Shown: piece after piece, positions 1-9,400 of the stretch
Position numbering within the stretch: the first letter of the stretch is position 1
How the letters are laid out: every line of letters begins with the position of its first letter
Origin: Micrasema longulum
Lineage: Eukaryota; Arthropoda; Insecta; Trichoptera; Brachycentridae
Direction: 5' to 3'
NCBI GenBank assembly: GCA_022494885.1
Contig: JAGVSM010001407.1
Span: 124,001-188,000, forward strand
DNA: 64,000 nt
Position numbers and translations under genes: made by a program
Notes under the pieces: generated by a model
Told to the model about the DNA's origin: nothing
Database searches by the model: none
Seen by the model: only the letters and a program-made list of their open reading frames with translations

Positions 1-350
1 AATAAGTTTGGATCATCAAAAAGAAAATTAAGATAATGAAACATCTTTATGCGAAGTAAATGATACAGAATATTGTTTTGCGATGAATGTAATTGCCCAT
101 ATCATGCACAATATTTTTTTAAATATATTTAATCAAATTAACCAATAATGGTAAAAACAACCTTGGCGTGAACTTTACAAACAGGGAGATGACATACAAA
201 GCCACTTAAAGAATTCAATCAAATGAAGAAAGGAAAATACGAAAAAAAAAAAATAGGAAACGTAATTCTACGTCTGAATCTAATAACTTGTAATATAGTA
301 ACTTAAATTATGTTTGTTTATATTGATTATAATGTGTATGTTATAACTAG

Positions 351-800
351 TTACAACTGGGATGGAGAATACCTTAAATAAAGGAATATGGAAGTCTAGG
401 CATTTACATTGCTTATGACCTGTCATTGGCTGGTTTTTTTGTTTTTTTATTAAATTTTTTTGTAAGTTCCCCCCCATCTAATTATTCCATAGGAAAGCGT
501 TTAAGTGGCCACTTTACACACTGTGTAACATTCACCATTTTGCCTACATTTGAACATCCATATTTCTTCAATTCTTCCATTTGTTGATTTTAGTGAAGTT
601 AAAGAGCTGAAACCTTTATTGTTGTGAAAAGATTCATCTGACTGAATTATTTCTATGGATGTTCAAATATAGGCAAAATGGTGAATGTTACACAGTGTGT
701 AAAGTGGCCGCTTAAACCAACCAATGACAGGTCATAAGCCCTGTAAATGCCTAGACTTCCATATTCCCTTATTTAAGGTATTCTCCATCCCTGTTGTAAT
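351..800. mobile_element. Family A foldback element (copy 1)
   Basis: The left arm (about 351-575) and right arm (about 660-800) are reverse complements: TTACAACTGGGATGGAGAAT at the left reads back as the right end. The left arm carries an extra block of about 70 bp (about 430-505), rich in T next to the break and looking like a reversed poly(A)-tailed insertion. The same sequence recurs at 7785-8060, 8090-8690, 25870-26055, 40050-40455, 48565-48910, 53700-53995 and 62505-62600. No coding capacity seen; a non-autonomous long-inverted-repeat DNA element is the simplest reading. Confidence 0.75.
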
Positions 801-841
801 TTGTTAATTAAAACTAGTTGTTTTTTACACCTATCTAAATG

Positions 842-890
842 AATTCATTTAAAGAAATAAACATAAGCCCTGTAAATGCCTAGACTTCTC
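842..890 (+). repeat. Family A fragment beside the protease exon
   Basis: CATAAGCCCTGTAAATGCCT and the bases after it repeat the segment at 733-760 of the neighbouring foldback element. A short extra arm fragment ends about 50 bp before the protease exon. Confidence 0.5.
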
Positions 891-941
891 AAAAATGTTT
901 TTCCTCTTTTGCGATAAATTTAGAAATAAAATCATTTTTAG

Positions 942-1197
942 ATCTGATTTTTCGATATGGAAGGTACGAGTTGGGTCGTCTAGAAACGATCAAGGGGGGC
1001 AGGTTGTGCCTGTTAAAAGTATTATCTACCACAAGAACTACAATACAAATGATTTGGATTATGATGTGAGTATCCTGCTCCTGGCGTTTTCCTTAAACCT
1101 GGATGGAAAAACTATTTCTGCTATTCGCTATGCCCCACCAGATTTTTTGGTACTCGATGGCACACTAGCCGTCACTTCTGGATGGGGATCAATGCAG
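942..1197 (+). CDS. Serine protease internal exon with catalytic Asp
   Basis: The frame is open from upstream, but protease similarity begins at SDFSIWKVRVGSS, just after an ATTTTTAG acceptor at 934-941, so I place the exon start at 942; this border is the least certain. The exon runs through the GGQVVPV and IIYHKNY strands, the Asp102 motif, and TSGWGSMQ, then a CAG|GTGAAT donor after 1197. The ATG at 895 is inside intron or repeat sequence and is not the gene start. Confidence 0.85.
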
Positions 1198-4100
1198 GTG
1201 AATAACTTTTTTATTAATTTAATAAATCCTATTGTAAATTATTTATTTAAACGCCTTGTAGGCTTTTACATGTTTTACATATATTTATATATATAGAACA
1301 GACATGTTTTACACAAAAAAATGAAAATGAAGTAATAAAAAAAAGAAAATAAAAATATATAAAAGTAATCTTACATATTATAGAACATACATACGTATAT
1401 TCTAGTGGAGAGAACAGAAGTTCATTTTTTCCCATCGGTTATATTAAAAGAATCTTAAAATTAGAAGAATGTAGAAAAATAATAATTAAGAATACATATA
1501 TAAATTAATAAAAGGTATCCAATATAAAACAACATAGTATTATTTAAGCATTTAAATTTGGAGATAATAAATTGATACACTGCCTTTTAACACTTTGTAC
1601 CCGGAGCCGTGTTAACACGTGATTTTATAACCACGCGTTGTGTCCCTGTCCCGTGTTTTCACGTGGTTTTCATGCGAAAAAGAACTACTAAAAGTCACTA
1701 AATATCAATTAAATGCACCTTTTTAGACAGCTGGTAAACCATGCGAAATCACGGGAACGGGACACAACGCATGGTTATTATAATCACGTGTTTACACGGC
1801 TCCGGGATATAAAGCACAAAAAAAGGAGTGAGGCCCTGTATATGTGCAAACATTGCAATGCGAAATGTGGCTCTCCATAAAGGCCAATGTTGGCAAAACC
1901 ATCATACAAAAATTACTTATTTAATTATTTCAGATAAATCTGAGAAGTTTCAATTGATTTAACCTAGTATGTTCATAATTATGACACTTTTGAAACCCTT
2001 CACAAAGCATGAAAGTTCACAAAAATGGGCCGGGTACAGGGTAAATTCTGTGTATTTGGCCGGTACTCAAAGTGTTAAAATTCAAAAGCGTTGTATTAAA
2101 TATATCTATATTATTTGCGTATTCGTTTGCAAACACATGAATTCTCCTCATAGGCGAGTGTGCACTGTAGTTAGTTGTAGATACATTTATATAGAAGAGA
2201 AATTATGGACTCAATTAAGTATTCATTTCATATTTTACTAAATAAGAAAGTTAAATGCAACGCGGAATAGGAAATAAAATATGTTTTCTTACGCGCTGTA
2301 AAAATAAAAGCTTTTAATTGGATGGCGAAGTTTTTCGAAAATCTGTGAAAAAATTTATAAAAATGTTTGTGGTAAAAATGAACTCCTTTGAATGACGTCA
2401 CTAGCTCTCCGAGATTAATAAATGACAGAGTGTTGTGATCTCAGAGTAATAATGCGTGAACTTATAGAGAAGCCCTATCACTATGTTTCATAGAACGCAA
2501 GCGATGTTAGTTTGTTGGTTAAGCTAGGGTTTCCTAGGACAGCGGTGCCCGTATTTTAACGGCCGTAGTGAACGGTGATGCGGTGGATAACCGTCGTAAC
2601 GGTGACTAGAGTGTGGTTTTCTAGGAAAACAGTGTTATCAACACCATTTAACACCGTTTCCCTAGGAAACCACTCTCTAGTTGACATTACGACGGCTGTC
2701 TACCGCATCACCGTTCACTACGGCCGTTAAAATACGGGCACCGCTGTCCTAGGAAACCCTAGCTTTAGCAACCAATTGGTAGCCATTTGTTTTGTTTGAC
2801 AACATAAACATAACGGTTTGATCGGATGCTTTTGTCGGTGTTCTTGGCTTTGTTTGTAAATAACTATGATATTTACGTTATAATAAATAAAAATTGACTA
2901 TGGTGAATTGAAATATGTTTGGTTGCAGCAGTAGAAGCATCAAAGGTGTTAAAATAGTCAGTTTTCACAGGTAATTGATTTCGAATATTTTTCCGTGATT
3001 TACATTGATTTTTGGCATTTATTGTCCCGACACGTGTATTATGTTGCTTAAAAACTTTCCTTATTTCAACATATATACTTCAGATACTATTTTTTCTTAA
3101 TTTCGGGGATAAATTTGTGAATTAAAGTATGTTTACTGTTGATAATGCCAGTTGATTATGGGCAATATTTCAAGGCCGCGCTAGGTATCCATATAAAATT
3201 TGAATCTTTGTCGAGTAGAGGTCGATTAAAATTTTACTTAAAAATAGCAACGTTAACCTTGAAATCACATCTAAAATGACGTGTCCAAATTTCAAGCCGT
3301 TGCAAGAAAAAAAATCCAAGAAATATTTTTTTTCTCAATCGGTCAGGGTGTTGTAGTGTATTTTTCATTACCTCCTTCCATATCCCCTCTATCCCACCTG
3401 CTGACCCATATATACCTTTATATACCTTTTTATACCTTTATATCCTTTATACCTTTTATACCTTTATACCTTTTAAAAAAAACAAAAAACTCACACAGGA
3501 CTTTGGTTTCATGGAGGTGGGATTTATGTCTCAATAAATGTAACATTAGTATAGTGTTAATAAAATTAATAAATAAATAAACACACAGATGTATTTTCAG
3601 TTTTATAAAATAAACATAGACGAATTATAGAAAAATAAATTGGAATAATCCTGCAATAATAAATACACAGGTACATATTTAAAAGTATTAACAATGCAAA
3701 TTAATATCCATTTGGCAATTCTCGACCTGAGTACGGCCTATTGTTTTACTGCGAACTGTAGCTTACTTAATACCCAATAGTCATTGAATGGTTTTCCTAC
3801 GTTTGGGCTCCTCTATAGCTTGGCGCATTATTACTCTGAGGTTGTGATGCATTTCTGGTTATCAGGATGCCAACCCACCAATCAGGACAACTCACCGAAG
3901 AAAAATTGTGACGCAGGTAGGTACAGGCGGAGTAATTTCAAAATCACAAACCGTAAAAAACCACAGCGCTGATTGTATTATTTATTATTAAATATTATTT
4001 ATTTATTTACAACGTTTTTGTTTACATTTGTTACATTTTTTATTGCATAATATATCACTTTATTTACAAAAAAAAAAAATCCTACATGGCGTGGCCTGTG

Positions 4101-5835
4101 CATGGTAAATCCAGAATACAAACATTATGAAATCTATGATGTACGATGTACCACATGAGTGGATATATTAATATCCTTCAATTTCTTTTTTCTTTTTTTG
4201 TTGTTGTCCCAATTAACATGCAAATTGTTGCAAACATGAGACACAATAAGAAAGCCGTAGTTTCCCATGTAGCATTTTACTGCTTTAACCATGAGACAAT
4301 TTTTTTTAATATTCAGTTTCCACGAATAATAGGTATTGTTAATATGTCATGCACAATTAGAGAAATTAAAGAAAACAAATTTTCAGCTTTAAAAAGCATG
4401 ATATAATTTAAAACGATAACTTCATCAAATAAATAAAAATCCAATCAAAAACAAAATTAAACCTCTTTCAAAAATCGTTAAAAAAATTGACTGTGTGTAA
4501 TTTGAGACATGTATAATGCTAGAACAATAAACAAATATTGAAATGCATGCACTATCGTCACAGTCTGTACTTTTCTGTAATAAAATAACTACTGCAGCCG
4601 TACCTAATTATAAAATAATAGAGTTTTCTCCTAATTACTACACATGACTATCAGTAGAGATTTGAGACTGTTTGAGACTTAATAATTTAAAGTTATGCAC
4701 CTAATTTGAGACATAGTCACAATTTACATTTCAAAAAAAATGCTTTCCTTTCTGGGAATGTTTAGCTTCACTCTACCAACCTACGCCGAAAGTGTCCAAC
4801 ATGGCGTTGACTTGTTTACGAAAAAGTGCCTCACAAGATCGTATTATTAAATCGATTTAGATCACTTCAGTTTTTTTACTAATGATAGAGCTTTGAGGCA
4901 AATGTAATTCAGATAAATATTCTGATTAAATAAAAATCAATTTCGATTTCTCAATAAATACTACTTTGTCAAAATTTCCCCTTGACAGCAATAATACGTT
5001 CACAAGCAAAAACTTTGGAAGGACACTGCCAGTGCTGCCAGAGTAGCAATGATACCACATGTAATATTATGTGCCGCGGAAGTTTCGTCTCAAATTACAT
5101 TGTAATGTCTCATGTTGTATGCTTTTACGGTACTAAAAATGAAAAAAATATGCTTCTTCGAGTATGGAACAAGTTTGTTTGAGCTACCGATTAAATAAAT
5201 GCCGTGTAGCCAAACATGTATATATCATTACTTATTTGTAAACTTTCTTAATACAAACTTTATATTTTTCACAATAATTCTCAATTCGAAATATAGAATT
5301 TAAAAATCATTATGAACAACACGTAGATAGCAAAATTCGGGCAGGCATAGCTGCACTGTAATAAATTATGTAGTATCTATCAGTGTATTATTCTGATATT
5401 ATTCAAAAATATGTTTATGTAGTGATATGTGGGGAAAGCCATAATTTTGTTATAGGCCTCTTTTTTTTATCCATAGGAAATATTTTTTAAACATGGAAAA
5501 AAGTAATGGACACACAATTTTATTCACAGGAAGAAGGAGTTTTAGTCGCATCACTTCGCAAAGTTACCATTCCTGTAACTAACTTCAACGATTGCAAGAA
5601 AGTATATGCCGACAATGGACATTTTGTTACCAACAGAATGATTTGTGCTGGATCCACGGGGAAAGATGCCTGCTATGGAGACTCCGGTGGTCCTCTTGTC
5701 GCTGAAGGAATATTCATAGGAATAACGTCTTGGGGAATGGGCTGTGGGAAGCCTGGATACCCTGGAGTGTGGACGAGAGTCTCTGCTGTTAGCACATGGA
5801 TATCTGATCACTTGAGAATGTACAAAGCATATTAA
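942..5835 (+). CDS. Trypsin-like serine protease, 5'-incomplete gene (last two coding exons)
   Basis: Coding parts are 942-1197 and 5530-5835, joined in phase 0 across a 4.3-kb intron (CAG|GTGAAT ... TTCACAG|GAA). The product is a chymotrypsin-fold (S1) endopeptidase, probably secreted. Seen: the second catalytic-triad residue, Asp102, in DLDYDVSILLL (codon 1063-1065); the catalytic Ser195 in GDSGGPLV (codon 5683-5685); Asp189 six residues earlier (5665-5667) and the SWGMGCGKPGYPGV segment with the two pocket glycines, which together predict cleavage after Lys/Arg. The activation site (IVGG-like) and the His57 exon (TAAHC-like) are absent from 1-941 and presumably lie upstream of the window. 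The role (digestive or other) cannot be decided. Stop TAA at 5833-5835; no canonical AATAAA close downstream, only AGTAAA-like and ATTAAA-like hexamers. Confidence 0.9.
1591..2074. mobile_element. piggyBac-type non-autonomous element flanked by TTAA
   Basis: TTAA at 1587-1590 and again at 2075-2078 flank inverted ends CACTTTGTACCCGG and CCGGTACTCAAAGTG. A 4-nt TTAA duplication is the hallmark of piggyBac transposition. Inside lies a strong palindrome (1600-1806): CCCGGAGCCGTGTTAACACG reads back at its right end as CGTGTTTACACGGCTCCGGG. No transposase coding seen. It lies in the protease intron. Confidence 0.6.
2522..2764. mobile_element. Harbinger-type palindromic MITE (family C, copy 1)
   Basis: A 243-bp element with ends AGCTAGGGTTTCCTAGG... 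and their reverse complement. The outer 60 or more bases of each arm match essentially perfectly. A 3-nt direct repeat TTA (2519-2521 and 2765-2767) flanks it, the target duplication typical of PIF/Harbinger elements. The near-perfect arms suggest a recent insertion or a constrained hairpin. Confidence 0.75.
3405..3475 (+). repeat. Short tandem repeat (TATACCTTT-like)
   Basis: About eight irregular repeats of TATACCTTT or TATATACCTTTA in a row in the protease intron. Confidence 0.8.
3830..3965. repeat. Diverged dispersed repeat
   Basis: Shares ordered motifs (CCAAC, CACCAATCA, ACTC, CCGA, GTGACG, then A-rich) with 11385-11510 in CCT1 intron 3. The family is not recognised. Confidence 0.4.
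3966..5529. other. Rest of the protease intron, no gene seen
   Basis: AT-rich sequence. From 4140 to 5170 the words TGAGAC or TTTGAGAC and their complement recur several times in both orientations, which hints at an old repeat, but no boundary could be set. No coding similarity was recognised. Confidence 0.5.
5530..5835 (+). CDS. Serine protease terminal exon with catalytic Ser
   Basis: Starts after a TTATTCACAG acceptor and encodes 101 residues: NDC and RMICAG (the usual disulfide pair), Asp189, GDSGGPLV with Ser195, SWGMGC, and the C-terminal amphipathic segment VSTWISDHL, then TAA. Intact with no stop or frameshift. Confidence 0.93.
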   Translation, partial: EEGVLVASLRKVTIPVTNFNDCKKVYADNGHFVTNRMICAGSTGKDACYGDSGGPLVAEGIFIGITSWGMGCGKPGYPGVWTRVSAVSTWISDHLRMYKAY

Positions 5836-6398
5836 TGGTTTATTATTTGTTTTAAAATATTTTTTTATGAGTAAAGAAGTTTTAACATAATCCTTTTTTT
5901 ATTTAAAATGAATGTATTAAATATAAAGAAAAAAACGTTTTTTCAAAAATACTGATAACAATGAATCTTATTTAACATCAATGAATAGAGAGTAAAGGTT
6001 TTGGTATGTTTTTTAAAAATAATTTATAATCTTCGTAGTTTGACGAACAGCAAAAAACAAAGCAAAGCCATTTATTATTCTTCTTTTTTATAGCCTTCTT
6101 AACTTCTCAAAAAGGCAATGCAACAGTTTAAAAGACATCAATTTTTTTTCTGCTTCTGAAAGTATTATATTTGTTAACTAAAATCAGCTGGGTAGATACT
6201 TTTTAACGAAAAAAAATATAATCGATTGTTTATGTCCAATATGTTATTTGGTTGCTTATGGTACGCAGGCGTTGAACTTCGCTTGTCTCTTGTCTAATAG
6301 TCATCTGTTTTATTTCGTCTGTGAGTTTGTTCCCTTCGTTTCCGTCACGCATTTGTTTCTAGAAGGAAGTTCTCGAATATTTATTTTTTAAATAAAAA
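5836..6398. other. Intergenic region between protease and CCT1
   Basis: About 560 bp holding the 3' UTR of the protease and the promoter and 5' UTR of CCT1. AT-rich up to about 6240, then more balanced to the CCT1 start. No TATA box placed convincingly. Confidence 0.6.
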
Positions 6399-6471
6399 AT
6401 GTCGACTCTTGCAAGTGCTTTGTCTGTAGCGGGCACTAGAACGACCGGGAGTTCTGTCCGAACGCAAAATG
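6399..6471 (+). CDS. CCT1: CCT1 exon 1
   Basis: Start codon and 24 codons, [20 protein letters not shown] then RTQN, ending one base into the next codon (AATG|GTACAA). Short, variable N-terminus as in the family. Confidence 0.93.
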
Positions 6472-9400
6472 GTACAATTATGAATCCGCTTTTATTTTAT
6501 TTCAAAATATTCAGTTAACACCCAGCCCATAGTGCACGAGGTGTATCACATGCTTCGCCGATTGTCATTGTGATGATGTTTTGCTCCTTTTTTAATAAAA
6601 TCCTGAAAGTATTTTGATTTACTATTGCTAAATTATCCTTACATGTAGTTTCGACTTTATTTTGTGTTGCACTTACTTCTTTGTGTCTATTCAAAAATTT
6701 CTAACCTATCCTCTTTTGAGTAGGCGTAATTTTGTCCAATTCGACGCGCCTTGGATATACCTATCTAATATTTCTTTTATTTTGTAGTTATGGCAGCGTG
6801 TGCTATCGCGAATATTGTCAAAAGCTCATTGGGACCAGTTGGATTAGATAAAATGCTCGTTGATGATATTGGAGATGTTACTGTCACAAATGATGGTGCC
6901 ACCATTTTAAAGTAAGTATTTTTGGTCCATAATTCCTAATATTTACCACATTTCATTTTACGAAGTCTTAAGTATATCTAGTTCTCAAGTTTTTGTGGCA
7001 TATCATAACTTTATTTGCATAGTCTGAAAAAATTTACAATTTATTGTTTCTACTATGCCGGTCATTAGCATTTAGAATATAATATAATGAATTTACTCAG
7101 TAGATCCTTTGTTTGATAGGGTTTATAATCCAAGAAAATTGATACAATAGCTAAAATAACAATTTTACCAAAATACCACATGCTCTGTGTAGACTTCAGT
7201 ACGATCAAAGGCTTCGGAGACATGCCCTGACTCCAACACCGTAGCACTACTAACACTTATTATACGAAACTAAAAAGTCGATACAATTTCTAACAAGATA
7301 TATTATATCATTTACTAATGTGAATGTTTTGAAGGTTTTTTTATTAGTAATATAAAACTGCATCCTGAGTATGCCGACGGCAATATGTCACCGTATATGT
7401 AACATCACTGCCTAAGTCATCCAGTTTTGCCATTTGGCTGTAAATATAATCAAACATAACTAGTAAAAACATTATACATAAAGTAAGATTTAAATTGACA
7501 AATTGTAATTTATTTGTTTGGATAGTTGTACGACAATACATATTTACAAAAATAATTTCAAAAACAAAACATTGTTTTAAAATCCAGATGCTTTCCGTCA
7601 ACACTCTTGTCTACCTATGTGTATGTTTGTTTTTAATTAAAATCATCGCCAAACCCACAAAACGATGCGATAGACCCAGCACCCCTAATTTCTTTTGGCA
7701 ACTCATTAAACATCTTAAGTCCTTTATGATGCAGATTGTTTTGAGTTGCCTGGATTCTTGTTTTGGGGAGTCTGAAACCTAAAATCACAACAGGAATGGA
7801 GAACATTTTAGAGATGGGAATATAGAAGTCTAGGCATTTACAGAGCTTATGAACTGCCATTGGCTGGTTTAAGTGGTCACTTTACACACTGTGTTACATT
7901 TACCATTTTGCCTATGTTTAAAAATTCATATTTCTTAATTTTTCCATCTGTTGATTTTAGTACAGTTAAAGGGCTGAAACCTTCATTGTCGTGAAGAGAT
8001 TCACGTAATCAAATTATTTCACATACTAGGCAATACCTGATAACAATTTTCCAATTCTAAACTTCTTGGACCAGTTGGCTGGCTCTATTACACTATTTTG
8101 AATTTGCCCAAATGTTTAATAATAATGTTTGGATAATTTATATAGCGCCATTTTTGTGATTATCAAAAAAAAATTGGGGTAAACAAAAGACTGGATTTCA
8201 CCCCCTAGAGAGTCATTAAGATTAACAAGTTACAAAAATTACAACAGGGGTGGAGAACATATTATAGAATGGAATATGGAAGTCTAGGCATTTACAGGGC
8301 TTATGACCAAGAAGTTTAAAAATTTTTTTCAGGCGTTGCTTAGTACTAAAATTTGAAAAAATACTAAAATTTGATCAGATGCATCTCTTCACAAGAATAA
8401 AGGTTTCAGCTCTTTAACTTCACGCATGTCAACAGATGGAAGAATTGAAGAAATATGGATGTTCAAACATAGGTAAAATGGTGAATGTTACAGTGTGTAA
8501 AGTGGCCACTTAAACCAGCTAATGACAGGTCATAAGCCCTGTAAATGCCTAGACTTCCATACTTCCTTCTCTAAAATGTTCTTTATCCCTATTATAATTT
8601 GTTAATCTTAATGAGTCCTTAGAATGTGAAATCAAGTCTTTTGTCTATAAACATTTGGACACACTCAAAATATTGTAAGATTTAAATGTTAAAAATAATT
8701 GTTTGCCATAATATTACTAAACACACATTAAAGAAATCATTTTTTTCCCTCTCCTGTAAAGTGGTCAAATTTGACTTAGTGAAGGATTTCTGTCGACAAT
8801 ATGTAATAATAGTAAACTTATAATATAAGAAATCAAACACTGATTTGAATCTACTGAACACTTTATTTTTACAAATATAAAAAAAAAAAATCGTGATAAT
8901 TGTTTCGCCTTGCTAGGGCATTTTCAAACGAATGTGAAGATTAGATGGATTGAATGTCCTTTATAGTTATATAAATCAAGGTACTTATCTTAAAATATAA
9001 ATATTGTACAAAAATACATTTATGTTTATTTAAATTTCTTCATAATATTTTAATCAGTATTAAAATTATATAGGACACCAACTTATAATAATATTATTGA
9101 TATATTTTCCACAATATTATCTACAGATATAAAACTATAAAGCTTCATTCAATCCATCCAATCTTCACATTCGTTTAAAAATGCCCTAACAAGGCAAAAC
9201 AATTGTCACGAAATTTTTGTTTTTATATGTGTAAAAATAAAATAAAGTGTTCAGTAAACTCAAATCAGTGTTTGATTACTTATATTATAAGTTTAAATAT
9301 GGAGTTCTACAAAATAAACACCAAATCGATCAATCAATCAATATAATAATAGTTTGGGCTATGCATAGCGTGTGAGCTCGCCAATATATGACAGTAAAAA

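Noticed and set aside
895..941. ATG at 895 as the start of the protease
   Set aside because: Residues before SDFSIW have no protease similarity and lie next to a transposon fragment; an acceptor precedes 942, and the His57 exon must precede this one.
4146..5182. Short frames at 4146-4406 and 4982-5182
   Set aside because: No similarity; repeated TGAGAC words suggest an old repeat instead.
6361..6380. GAAGGAAGTTCTCGAA near the CCT1 start as a heat-shock element
   Set aside because: Only one TTCnnGAA pair has correct spacing, and it probably lies within the 5' UTR; too weak to call, although CCT genes are known heat-shock-factor targets in some organisms.
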